A DNA stretch of 28,288 nucleotides from a virus: positions 1 through 28,288 of the IMG/VR virus record IMGVR_UViG_3300025101_002729; one strand, 5' to 3'. Positions within the stretch are counted from its first letter, which is position 1; every line of letters begins with the position of its first letter. The notes under the pieces were generated by a model. It was not told the DNA's origin. It saw nothing but the letters and a program-made list of their open reading frames with translations, and did not search any database. Positions 14,165 through 22,258 of this stretch are shown in pieces. The translations under genes and the position numbers were made by a program.

Positions 14165-15454
14165 TTATGCAGCTGGTGGATTTGGTGGATATGCTGGATA
14201 GATCGGAGTATCAGCAGTTGTAATACCTGACATTGCAACTAATACTTCTTTCTTAACTCTTAAGTTACCCGCTGAATCAACGTATGTTTGAACACCAACC
14301 CATCCGGAATGGTCAAGAATAAATTTATCACCGGCAGTAGAGTCACCTGTTGCTGTTAGACCAGCACCTGCAGTTCCATATATGAATCTATCGTAACCAC
14401 CTTGGAATCTATTAACAGTTACACCTGCTCCAGAATTAATAGCTGATCCTGTTGTTGATCCAAATGATATGAATGCTGCAGTCTCATCACCAACAATAGT
14501 TAATCCTAAACCAGCGTTAACAGCGATGTCAGCACCCTTAGTTAATGTAACTATGGTATCACTAAAGACTGTGATCGCCATACCAGCAGTAATTGTTCCT
14601 CCAGAGGCACCAGCAACTAATGAAATAGTATTAACACCTACATTCACTGTTCCGATTGCAACAGCAGATGCAATATTAGGAGTTAAAATTGTGTCTCCCG
14701 CCAAGAGATTATGTCCAGCAAGATTACTAATTGTTATGTAATTAGTTGTTGCACCCTGTCCAACTAACGCTTTTACTGTAGTAGATCCAAAACCAACGAT
14801 TGATCCACTCTGGTCTTGAATAAATTGACCATGTTTTATACCCGGTGGAGGAGCGAATCTAAAGACTGTTTCTCCTGCTCCAACAGCAGATAATGTGGTC
14901 ACAACAGCATCATTTACTTTTGATATGACAAGATTACCAGTATTTGTATCTATGCTATCTCCGACTATTAATCCTAGTCCTCTCTCACTACTTTGTTGTG
15001 CCTTACTTACAGAGAAAACACTAACACCAACACCCGCTGCATCAGAAGTGGCAACTGCTGCTCCTAAAATTACTTCTCCAATTTTATTCAAACTAGATGC
15101 GGAATCATTTCTTGTGCTGAATGATTGATCGCCTTCTGATGAGGTAGGACACTCACGAACTTTGAAAAATGTAACTCCAGATATTGCTGCACCGCTTAAA
15201 CCGGCTGTTGATCCAATAGAAATGGAAGTCGTGCTTGCGATACCAACAATGGTAGCACTACCGAAATAAGTGGCACCCGGTGCTCTTGATCCGATTTCTA
15301 TTACATCACCTGTTTTTGCTGCACCGACACGACCAAACGTGGTTGCTGCTCCAACAATTTCTTTTGTTGCATAATTCAAGGTTAACGTGGCCTGCGCTGC
15401 ATGTGCTGCAGGGGCAGTTCCAATACCAGCATCCTTGTTTCCCCAAAGTGCCAT
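14165..15454 (-). CDS. Virion structural-like protein with beta-rich repeats
   Basis: A 429-residue, Gly/Ala/Ser/Thr/Val-rich protein almost without Lys, Arg or Cys in its core. It starts MALWGNKDA, an N-terminus I associate with virion structural proteins of marine T4-like phages. Short beta-type units recur through the sequence (VGIASTTSISIGSTAGLSG, VGVNTISLVAGASGGTITAG, GFGSTTVKALVG), as in fibre or decoration proteins. The C-terminus ends PIYPAYPPNPPAA. A T4-type late promoter lies 33 nt upstream of its start (TATAAATA at 15495-15488), so expression with virion genes is expected. Location in the particle (capsid decoration, neck or tail) is unknown. Confidence 0.7.
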   Translation of the reverse strand: MALWGNKDAGIGTAPAAHAAQATLTLNYATKEIVGAATTFGRVGAAKTGDVIEIGSRAPGATYFGSATIVGIASTTSISIGSTAGLSGAAISGVTFFKVRECPTSSEGDQSFSTRNDSASSLNKIGEVILGAAVATSDAAGVGVSVFSVSKAQQSSERGLGLIVGDSIDTNTGNLVISKVNDAVVTTLSAVGAGETVFRFAPPPGIKHGQFIQDQSGSIVGFGSTTVKALVGQGATTNYITISNLAGHNLLAGDTILTPNIASAVAIGTVNVGVNTISLVAGASGGTITAGMAITVFSDTIVTLTKGADIAVNAGLGLTIVGDETAAFISFGSTTGSAINSGAGVTVNRFQGGYDRFIYGTAGAGLTATGDSTAGDKFILDHSGWVGVQTYVDSAGNLRVKKEVLVAMSGITTADTPIYPAYPPNPPAA

Positions 15455-15487
15455 GTTTTTCTCTCTTTAGATTTTCTTGCTAATTAA

Positions 15488-15495
15488 TATTTATA
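15488..15495 (-). promoter_or_regulatory. T4-type late promoter (TATAAATA)
   Basis: An exact TATAAATA on the minus strand, in the 59-bp gap upstream of the 429-aa structural-like gene (ATG at 15454). This is the -10-like element recognised by the T4 late sigma gp55 with the gp45 clamp. An AGAGAG ribosome-binding stretch lies between it and the ATG. Confidence 0.85.
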
Positions 15496-15513
15496 GATAT
15501 GTGATCTTCAAAA

Positions 15514-15708
15514 TTAACGGGTCTGAATTGCCTTCTCGACTTCCGCTAAAAGTTTATCATCCATGTCAGTTTTTGTTAACTTAACTGCTTTTTTAAGGAT
15601 GACTATACAAACTTCAATGAGTTTATCCCCTAATTCCTCATTTTCAGGGATTTTATTCACCGCATCAGATACAATTTTTGATGCGAATGGTAGTAAAAAT
15701 GAAAGCAT
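15514..15708 (-). CDS. Small helical protein, 64 aa, hypothetical
   Basis: A 64-residue protein. MLSFLLPFASKIVSDAVNKI is hydrophobic and amphipathic, with a charged turn (PENEELGDK) and a second helix (LIEVCIVILKKAVKLTK). The first helix could touch a membrane. A lysis accessory or virion role is possible but not shown. AGGA lies 9 nt before the ATG. A 14-bp element with TATAAT (15722-15735) lies 13 nt upstream of the start. Confidence 0.6.
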   Translation of the reverse strand: MLSFLLPFASKIVSDAVNKIPENEELGDKLIEVCIVILKKAVKLTKTDMDDKLLAEVEKAIQTR

Positions 15709-15721
15709 AATAATTTCCTAA

Positions 15722-15735
15722 ACGTATATTATATA
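15722..15735 (-). promoter_or_regulatory. 14-bp repeated AT-rich element, copy 2 (possible promoter)
   Basis: TATATAATATACGT on the minus strand, identical to 6450-6463. It lies 2 nt after the stop codon of the 735-aa gene and 13 nt before the ATG at 15708. The repeat and the matching spacing to a start codon suggest a phage promoter class, but the -35 region is not recognisable. Confidence 0.4.
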
Positions 15736-15737
15736 GG

Positions 15738-17945
15738 TCAGCAGTTCCAGCGTCTTCGTGCTTGCCTTAATCTGCTATCTGGATCTTTCGCTGCTTTAGG
15801 AAACTTCTTCATTTGCCCTGCACTTCTAGCACAGTAACTTTTCCTTCTGTTTGCTGCCTTAGATCCTTTCTTTAATTTAGATGGTTTTGTTGTTACCGCA
15901 GTCTTTAGTTTTGAGCCTGGATTTCTACGACGATATGCTGCAACACCCTTTGCTGTCATACCAGCACCACTTTTAGTAGGTCTTTTGTGCCCTGATTTGA
16001 CACTCATACCCTTCATATCATCTTCGTAAACGTGCTCTACTTCTTCTTTGCTAGCTTTTTTTTTAACACAGTTTGGATATCTCTTTCCAAACATAGTCTT
16101 CATACCTTTCTTTTCATATCCAGGCCAACATTTCTCCTGAAACTGACCAAATGAGATACCGTCTCTTTCAAACTCTTCCTTACGACTATTACCCCAGTTA
16201 GCAGCACCTACTTTACGACACTTAACTAACGCACCTGATGCATAAGCACTTGGCCACACAGAGTATCTTGACTTAACTTTATGATAGCAAGCATCTTTTG
16301 TGCCACTACCCTTCCCTTTCTTATCCTTTGCTTCATTCACAAACTCCTCTTTCTTCACACCCATTTTACCGCCAGTCACTCTTGGATTTTTCTTTCCAAA
16401 ATGTTTTGCAATATGATCTTCCATCTTTTTAACTGCCTCTGGATGTGATTTACTAAGATCTGCATATCCTTTAAATCCCTCTCCTACTCCAGCAGCTCTT
16501 AATGTCTTTGCCTGTTTTGTGTGCATCGCAACTGCCTTATCAAGTTGTGCTGGAATTTTATTCGCAGCTTTCCCTGCATCTTTCTTTACCTCATCAGAGT
16601 CTCTTAATCTTTTTGCTTGACTCTTATGTAACGCAACTGCTTTGTCAAGTTCTGCTGGTATTTTATTTACAGATGATCCGTAATGTCTCTCGGAAATTTT
16701 CTTTTTGTTTTTTAAGTATGCCTGTAAAGTAGGATTTTTTGTTTTGACTTCCATGCCAGCCCTCCTTGCTGCTTTGTTACCGGATCCCCTATCAGTTTCT
16801 GTAGGGATGTTTTTGATTGCTGCTTGTGCAGTAGGAGGATGAGTTGATGCTAATTTTGCCTTTCTCGATACTCCTTGACCACCGTATGCTTCCTTCATTT
16901 TCTTTTTGGGATCAGTTGAAACCATTGTTGGTGCTGCTGCACCTGACTTCTGTGGTTGATTAGGGTCTTTTGCTACCTTTCTTCTTCTTGCACTATCTCT
17001 TTCTTTATCACTCATAGATGCTCTCTTTGATGAAGAGGTGCACTTAGGAGTTGTTTTCTGACCGGGTTGACGAGCACAAGGTTTACCATCATACTTACCA
17101 CCAACTTGAACCCAACCTTTTACTTTGCGTCCAGACTTAGTAGTTCCGCTTGATTTACCAAACCAGTCCCGTAAACCTTCCTCGTTTACTTCACCACTAT
17201 CTACATAATCTGCTGCAGTATCTATATAATCTGCTGCTTTAGTAATCTTTGATTGAACCCATGCTTCTACATCACCTTCACCTTTCATTTTTTTCTTCAA
17301 TCTCTGTGATGCTCTCATGATAGTAGAGAGTTGAGATCTTATCATTGAGTGTTCATGATCTTTTTTCTCACTCATAGATTTCTTTTTTTTCTTAGCAATT
17401 TTTAAATCTTGCAATCTATTCTTTTTAGAGATAGCAATAGCAGCCTGTTGTGCAGGATTTATCGCTTCATTCATCTTCTTTGTCTTTTCCTTCATCGTGT
17501 TGATGAATTTTCTATAGACTGCTGCTTCAGAGGTTTTACCCATTTCTCTTGCCCTTTGTTCCATAGCAACTGCTGCTTGAATTTTATGAGCATGTGATCT
17601 TGAAGAATTACGTATTTTTGAGACAGATGCTTTAGCAGTAGCCACATCCTTAAAACCAAGTCCATGAATAGTTCCTTTAGGATTTTCATCAGTATATAAA
17701 TCAGAATGTTTTTTAGATCCGGCTGGTTGACCTTTCTTTCTAGGAATACGAGGGTTTGATTCCTCCTTTTGCACTACTTTATTTGGTAAACCTTTATGTT
17801 TTGTAGATGCAAAATCTTTTGCATCACTTTTTTTCATAGAGTCTGCAGCCTTTTGAACTTCAGGTGACGGATTATCCATTTCACCTTTTTTGGTTGCATA
17901 AACCATTCCCATAAATCTTTGTTGTTTTTTGGAAAGTGCTGGCAT
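15738..17945 (-). CDS. Multidomain basic protein (DUF3008-like N-terminus, several small phage domains)
   Basis: A 735-residue, strongly basic protein that reads as a string of short domains. Residues 1-54 (MPALSKKQQRFMGMVYATKK and FASTKHKGLPNKV) match DUF3008. Residues 88-155 (GTIHGLGFKDVATAKASV and AMEQRAREMGKTSEAAVYRK) form a helical unit. Residues 257-345 hold WFGKSS, GWVQVGGKYDGKPCARQPG and a SMSDKERDSARRRK unit. Residues 427-483 contain a 35-residue tandem repeat. Residues 549-585 (CYHKVKSR and WPSAYASGALVKCRKVGA) and 595-628 (SFGQFQEKCWPGYEKKG and RYPNCVKK) are cysteine-bearing units. Residues 663-735 (MTAKGVAAYRRRNPGSKLKT to RRRWNC) resemble DUF6321. Linkers are charged. A virion-packaged DNA-binding protein is my best guess. 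The start overlaps the upstream stop (TAATG). Confidence 0.75.
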   Translation of the reverse strand: MPALSKKQQRFMGMVYATKKGEMDNPSPEVQKAADSMKKSDAKDFASTKHKGLPNKVVQKEESNPRIPRKKGQPAGSKKHSDLYTDENPKGTIHGLGFKDVATAKASVSKIRNSSRSHAHKIQAAVAMEQRAREMGKTSEAAVYRKFINTMKEKTKKMNEAINPAQQAAIAISKKNRLQDLKIAKKKKKSMSEKKDHEHSMIRSQLSTIMRASQRLKKKMKGEGDVEAWVQSKITKAADYIDTAADYVDSGEVNEEGLRDWFGKSSGTTKSGRKVKGWVQVGGKYDGKPCARQPGQKTTPKCTSSSKRASMSDKERDSARRRKVAKDPNQPQKSGAAAPTMVSTDPKKKMKEAYGGQGVSRKAKLASTHPPTAQAAIKNIPTETDRGSGNKAARRAGMEVKTKNPTLQAYLKNKKKISERHYGSSVNKIPAELDKAVALHKSQAKRLRDSDEVKKDAGKAANKIPAQLDKAVAMHTKQAKTLRAAGVGEGFKGYADLSKSHPEAVKKMEDHIAKHFGKKNPRVTGGKMGVKKEEFVNEAKDKKGKGSGTKDACYHKVKSRYSVWPSAYASGALVKCRKVGAANWGNSRKEEFERDGISFGQFQEKCWPGYEKKGMKTMFGKRYPNCVKKKASKEEVEHVYEDDMKGMSVKSGHKRPTKSGAGMTAKGVAAYRRRNPGSKLKTAVTTKPSKLKKGSKAANRRKSYCARSAGQMKKFPKAAKDPDSRLRQARRRWNC
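16497..16667 (-). repeat. Tandem 35-codon repeat inside the 735-aa gene
   Basis: Two copies of an N-K-I-P-A-E/Q-L-D-K-A-V-A-L/M-H unit ending Q-A-K-x-L-R, encoded at 16602-16667 and 16497-16562, with a period of 105 bp. The copies differ at several codons, many of them synonymous, so the duplication is not recent. Confidence 0.8.
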
Positions 17946-19288
17946 TATTTTTTACCCATATCCATGATGGCACCTTTACCATATTTTTTCCTAATGTCTG
18001 CTTTCACAATATCAAGTGCAGATTTACCTTTTGCTGCTTTTTGTGCAGCAGTCATGCCTTTTGATGGTTTCTCTGGTTTTCTTGGCATAGTTGTTGCATC
18101 TTTCTTATCAGGAGAACTTATATCAATACCCCTTTCAGCCATGCGATCTTTATAATGATCATATTCCTCTTCTGGAATATAGTCTTCAGTGCTCATTCCA
18201 AGTGCAGTCTTTACTTTTTTACCAACTGAATATGGATTATCTTTTTGTTTTTGTCTTCTAGTTTCTGCTCGTATTGAAGACATCTTCAACTTGTTTGAAA
18301 TAGCAGTTCTCTTACTACCTACTTTTGGTTTTGGATTTACTTTATCAATCGCACGAGCAACTTTCAACCTCATTCCTACTCTTGGATTACCATATTCATC
18401 AAGTTGTTCACCGTCTGGTTCATATGATGCAACAATGTCTTCACCACCAGTTTGTCTTACTGCCTGTAATTTACGAAGTAATACTTGTTTTTTAAGTTGC
18501 CTTTGACGAAGCATCTTTGATTTCATTTGTGGATCCTCTTGACCCTTTTTATCCATATCCATTTCAACAACATCAATCAGTTGTCCACCCATACTTTCAA
18601 CTGCCTCACCTAATTTAGGATTAATAACAATTTTATTTTTTATATTTTTCTCTGTTACTTTTTTATTATCTTTATTGTCGGGGCCTTCAACTTCTTCTTC
18701 CCATATAAAATCTTCTCTCCAATTAGAAATAGATTCCATATACTTATTTCTACCTGACGGTGATGGTTGTGTGCTATCAAAGTGAGGATTATTTCTAGCA
18801 GCTTGAGATTGTGACGCTCTTTGTTTTTCTAGTTTCTTTGCTTTCTTATCAAGAAAATCTTTCATAGCACCAGATGGTTTTCCAGATCCTTTTGCCATAC
18901 CTGTGTCAGAAAATGCTTCATGAGTAAACTTCATACCCTTAGTTGCTTTATCCTTAAGTGCCTGACGTTTCTTGGGATCCATATTCTTTTCATAGTCTGC
19001 TAACTTCTTAGCATAACTAGGGTCATCCATTTTTTTAATTTGCTTTCTATCTTCTTTGTTAGGGCCTGTATACATTGCTTCATCAACATCTTCACCCTCA
19101 TGAGGAATCGTATTACCATCTGCGTCTTTCTTATGATGCTCATTTACAATATGATGACTTCTTCCACACTTAATGCATGGGTCTTGACCACATCCTTCAC
19201 AATCACAATCACAACCAGATTCAACAATCTGACTTAAGTAGATTTGTGATAGTTTGTTTAATGGGTTTGGCGATATTCCTTGTGGCAT
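17945..19288 (-). CDS. Virion-associated-like protein with Cys cluster, hypothetical
   Basis: A 447-residue protein beginning MPQGISPNPLNKLSQIYLSQ. A cysteine cluster follows at residues 26-41 (C26, C28, C30, C33, C38, C41, with H45 and H46 after it), suited to binding one or two metal ions. Then come lysine-rich stretches (MDPKKRQALKDKATKGMK), an NWRED motif near residue 190, a compact predicted beta/alpha segment (KNKIVINPKLGEAVESMGGQ), and a basic tail ending MDMGKK. The opening and the NWRED segment are types I associate with marine T4-like phage proteins. The KGKSALDIVKADIRKKYGKG region near the end is another conserved-looking unit. A CATAAATA late-promoter variant lies 21 nt upstream. 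The role is unknown, probably virion-related. Confidence 0.65.
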   Translation of the reverse strand: MPQGISPNPLNKLSQIYLSQIVESGCDCDCEGCGQDPCIKCGRSHHIVNEHHKKDADGNTIPHEGEDVDEAMYTGPNKEDRKQIKKMDDPSYAKKLADYEKNMDPKKRQALKDKATKGMKFTHEAFSDTGMAKGSGKPSGAMKDFLDKKAKKLEKQRASQSQAARNNPHFDSTQPSPSGRNKYMESISNWREDFIWEEEVEGPDNKDNKKVTEKNIKNKIVINPKLGEAVESMGGQLIDVVEMDMDKKGQEDPQMKSKMLRQRQLKKQVLLRKLQAVRQTGGEDIVASYEPDGEQLDEYGNPRVGMRLKVARAIDKVNPKPKVGSKRTAISNKLKMSSIRAETRRQKQKDNPYSVGKKVKTALGMSTEDYIPEEEYDHYKDRMAERGIDISSPDKKDATTMPRKPEKPSKGMTAAQKAAKGKSALDIVKADIRKKYGKGAIMDMGKK

Positions 19289-19289
19289 G

Positions 19290-20564
19290 TCACTTTTTTA
19301 GTCTGTATTTATTTATGAACTCCTTAATATCAAAGTTCTGTATTTTCTTCATACCCATCTTATCCATAACGTTTTTTCTATATCCTGAAGTGCCAATTAA
19401 GTAATTTGGGTGTGTTTTATCTCTCATACGACGACTCATTCTGACTTCAGTATATTCCATGACATCCTTTATCCATGTTTTAAACATATAATTTTCTTCG
19501 GTTACACATATTAAATGATTAGTTCCACGACGAATTATTTTTCCTATCAGTCCCGTATTCAAACTTTCAACATAATCACCTAATTTATATAAATTACCAG
19601 ACACATATTGTTCTCTCAAACCTCTTGGATCACATTTAGGTGCAATTTGCCATAATTCTGCAACTGCTTTCTTCTTTGCAATCTTCATACCAGAACGAAC
19701 TGCATCATATAAAGCTTGTGCATCTGCATCTTTTATAGAACTTGGTGTTCCTGTTTTAAATGAATTAAAATCATCATCTACTACAGCTTTTCTCATTTTA
19801 GATGCCGACATCCCTTCAACTCCTTCAGCATCAGCATCTCTCACGCCAGCAGAAATAACTCTAATCTCATCAAAATCATATAGTTCTCCATTATATTTGT
19901 TTGCAAGATTTTCAAACTCTGCTTGACGATCTGCTCCAACAACAATATTAACATTTTTATATCCTTCCTCTGCTGCTGTAACCAATACATTAAATATTGA
20001 TCTCATTTCTGAATCATTTATAATATTTTCTTCAAACTCTGGAAACATCTTTCTCATGAATGAAACTTTCATATCAGGATCAAGAGGATTTTTCTTTGGA
20101 TCTTGTGATCTTGATGGGTATATTTTTAATTCACCACCCACAGCAACTTTTTGTGCTGCTTTTAATAATTTTTCATGACCTATAGTTGGTGGATTAAATC
20201 TACCAAACGCAACTGTAATTGTATCTCCCTCTGCAGTCTCTGCCTCATCAGGTTTTTTTGTCTTTACAGGTGCTGCAGTTTCTGGTTTTGCTGGTTTTGC
20301 TGGTGCTGCAACTTGTCCGGGTCTTGCAGCAACTTTAGTTTTGATTGGTTCTGGTGTTGGTCTACGAGTTTGTGTTTGTGGATCTTCTTTTGCTCCACCT
20401 CTCTTACCAAAGAATTTTAATTTACCTTTCTCTGTTTTTGCAACATACTTTCCACCAGCATCTAACCAACCGCCATGACCATCACTCTTGAGATTAAGTC
20501 TTTTTGCTTGTGCGGCTACTTTGGATTCTTCTGCTTCAACTAAAAATCGTGAAAAACCTTTCAT
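19290..20564 (-). CDS. HxGH nucleotidyltransferase-fold protein with extra N- and C-terminal domains
   Basis: A 424-residue protein. Residues 1-55 hold a small unit (GGWLDAGGKYVAKTEKGKLK) seen in marine phage proteins, then a Pro/Ala/Lys linker to about 112. Residues 117-260 form a HIGH-superfamily nucleotidyltransferase: FGRFNPPTIGH (T127-I-G-H130), VVGADRQ (about 209-214) and the late MSASKMRKA motif (252-260), which aligns with the ISSTxxR signature. Residues 300-424 (LWQIAPKCDPRGLREQYVSG, then HLICVTEENYMFKTW) form a separate domain without known function. The activity could be adenylyl- or cytidylyl-transfer. Its place among basic virion-like genes, and not a metabolic cluster, argues for a structural or DNA-modifying role. 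It sits 1 bp before the next gene. Confidence 0.7.
   Translation of the reverse strand: MKGFSRFLVEAEESKVAAQAKRLNLKSDGHGGWLDAGGKYVAKTEKGKLKFFGKRGGAKEDPQTQTRRPTPEPIKTKVAARPGQVAAPAKPAKPETAAPVKTKKPDEAETAEGDTITVAFGRFNPPTIGHEKLLKAAQKVAVGGELKIYPSRSQDPKKNPLDPDMKVSFMRKMFPEFEENIINDSEMRSIFNVLVTAAEEGYKNVNIVVGADRQAEFENLANKYNGELYDFDEIRVISAGVRDADAEGVEGMSASKMRKAVVDDDFNSFKTGTPSSIKDADAQALYDAVRSGMKIAKKKAVAELWQIAPKCDPRGLREQYVSGNLYKLGDYVESLNTGLIGKIIRRGTNHLICVTEENYMFKTWIKDVMEYTEVRMSRRMRDKTHPNYLIGTSGYRKNVMDKMGMKKIQNFDIKEFINKYRLKK
19310..19317 (-). promoter_or_regulatory. Late-promoter variant (CATAAATA)
   Basis: CATAAATA on the minus strand, one base from the T4 late consensus TATAAATA, 21 nt upstream of the ATG at 19288. 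It lies inside the end of the preceding coding sequence. The spacing to the ATG is like that of the exact late promoter at 22973-22980, which supports it. A single mismatch in AT-rich DNA keeps the call moderate. Confidence 0.45.
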
Positions 20565-20595
20565 AAGATGGTATTATATACTTTATTTAGCGTTT

Positions 20596-22023
20596 TTATT
20601 TAACAACAAGATGAAAGCATGCATTCCATATTGTTTTTGCCTCAGTAACAGGGACATTATTAATCTCTCTTAAACTGTTAGGAAGCATTTGTTTTCTCCT
20701 TTCTAGTTGTTGTGCACTAATACCAGCACCAAATCTTTGAGATGCTGCTAAGTCAAATAAATTTTCAACAGTAATGTCCCGACTTATTTTATTTGCAATA
20801 TCATTTACTGCAACACCTACCTCACCTGCATGAGTTTTATTTAACCATGCTTCCTCTGGACTTCTCGCACCTCTTTCTGCATTTGATGGATCCCAAAAAG
20901 TTCCATTTAGATGTTTGTATAGAGCCTGAGTGTATGGTTCAATTTCATTTTTAAATTGAACTGGATCTTTTTTGAAAGATTCAAGTAATTTTTTTCGTGC
21001 CAACCAATTCCTACCACTTGATCCTGACCAATATTTCCTCAATACTGGATTACTTCTTTCTAAATTAGTTCTAATTTTATCAAGTGACTGAATACCACTA
21101 TTATCTGTTTCACTTATTATATACTGATAATTTTCAGTTCCCATAGTTCCATATCTTGCACCACCACCTTTAACTTCTATCTCCAATCTAGCACCACCAG
21201 ATGGAACAGTTTTTGTTTTTATATTACCAACTATATAATCCTTCTTAATAGTTCCTTTTGTTGTTTCATTAAATAAATCAACCGCAAATCCTATCTTTGC
21301 ATCTTGATTGTTATTGTCATATTTAAGTTGTGTATAACGAACAACTTTTTTTATAGATATACCTTTCGCATTTTCTAATGTTATTTTTACCGATGAACCC
21401 GGTGCTTTAAGTGATATAGGATATAATTGTTTCTTCTCATATAGATTAAAGATCGCATTGTTCAATGCATTAAGATATCCGACTTTATATTCAGGATCTA
21501 TTAATATTCTTTTATTTAAATTTTTAACATAATCTTTTAAAACATTGACTGACTTCGGTGTAAATATCCAAACATCTGAGGGATTCCATTTATCTTTATC
21601 AACTGTTCCTCTAAATCCTAAAGCTGTCTTTGCTTTTTTTGATATCTCTTCATATACTTTATATGGATCATATTGAGCAGGTATCTCATCTGCTCTCATA
21701 ATTTCACATTGACCATTTATATTATAAGATGATGAAAATTTATCCATTTGCATCACTAATCTTGGATGCCATCCCTTTTCTGTAAGGAATGTATAAACTT
21801 TATCTAGTCTCGAAATAAATGCAGAATCTGAATTTACTTTTTTAGTGATTGAATTGATACCAAGATTACTTGACCATTTATTCAAGTCCCCTTGATTATT
21901 AATATTCAACCAATCACTAATACTATATTTTTTAAATTTATTTTTTTTGTAAATTGCAAAATAATAGCAAAACAATGCTTCACTTAAAACTTCTACGTCT
22001 TTTTTTGAAACAGTGATTGCCAT
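20596..22023 (-). CDS. Unknown protein, 475 aa, possible PD-(D/E)XK-like core
   Basis: A 475-residue soluble protein. I do not recognise a named family. Two regions stand out. Residues 146-153 (WNPSDVWI) followed by YLNALNNAIFNLYEKKQL and YPISLKA (201-207) give a D ... S-L-K arrangement that resembles the D and E-x-K motifs of nuclease-fold proteins in other phages. Residues 278-292 (ARLEIEVKGGGARYG) contain E-x-E-x-K-G-G. The C-terminus ends KTIWNACFHLVVK. It lies in the block of late-type genes, coupled to the upstream 71-aa gene (TAATG) and 31 bp before the nucleotidyltransferase gene. A nuclease role is inference only, and a structural role is equally open. Confidence 0.6.
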   Translation of the reverse strand: MAITVSKKDVEVLSEALFCYYFAIYKKNKFKKYSISDWLNINNQGDLNKWSSNLGINSITKKVNSDSAFISRLDKVYTFLTEKGWHPRLVMQMDKFSSSYNINGQCEIMRADEIPAQYDPYKVYEEISKKAKTALGFRGTVDKDKWNPSDVWIFTPKSVNVLKDYVKNLNKRILIDPEYKVGYLNALNNAIFNLYEKKQLYPISLKAPGSSVKITLENAKGISIKKVVRYTQLKYDNNNQDAKIGFAVDLFNETTKGTIKKDYIVGNIKTKTVPSGGARLEIEVKGGGARYGTMGTENYQYIISETDNSGIQSLDKIRTNLERSNPVLRKYWSGSSGRNWLARKKLLESFKKDPVQFKNEIEPYTQALYKHLNGTFWDPSNAERGARSPEEAWLNKTHAGEVGVAVNDIANKISRDITVENLFDLAASQRFGAGISAQQLERRKQMLPNSLREINNVPVTEAKTIWNACFHLVVK

Positions 22024-22238
22024 TACCTGTTGAGAAAATAGTGATTGATAACTTCTATGTTCTCATGTGCTTTAGCAATCTCACTGAGTTCCTTCTCAAT
22101 CGTTGCCATAACATCAGAGTGTTCACCAATACCTACGGGTTGGTTAAGATAGATTTCGACATTTTGTTGATGCTTACAAATCAAACCTTGATAGTAATTG
22201 ATTTGGGATTTTAAAATGTCGTCACGTAAATTAATCAT
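22023..22238 (-). CDS. Conserved hypothetical protein, 71 aa
   Basis: A 71-residue helical protein (MINLRDDILKSQINYYQGLI, then NVEIYLNQPVGIGEHSDVMA and IEKELSEIAKAHENIEVI). The N-x-EIYL-x-x-x-VGI-x-EH-x-D pattern is one I know from small proteins of marine T4-like phages. No function is known. It is the first of two coupled genes and follows a hairpin that contains the preceding stop codon. Confidence 0.7.
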   Translation of the reverse strand: MINLRDDILKSQINYYQGLICKHQQNVEIYLNQPVGIGEHSDVMATIEKELSEIAKAHENIEVINHYFLNR

Positions 22239-22241
22239 AAT

Positions 22242-22258
22242 GTCATAGAAACTATGAC
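22242..22258 (-). other. Perfect stem-loop over a stop codon
   Basis: GTCATAG (22242-22248) and CTATGAC (22252-22258) form a 7-bp stem with a 3-nt loop. It includes the TAG stop of the 231-aa gene (22254-22252) and lies just before the next ATG (22238). No T-run follows on the minus strand, so it is more likely an mRNA processing or translational element than a terminator. Confidence 0.45.

Noticed and set aside
14162-14169. CATAAATT on the minus strand as a late promoter for the 134-aa gene
   Set aside because: Two mismatches to TATAAATA in AT-rich DNA, and it lies inside the end of the preceding coding sequence.
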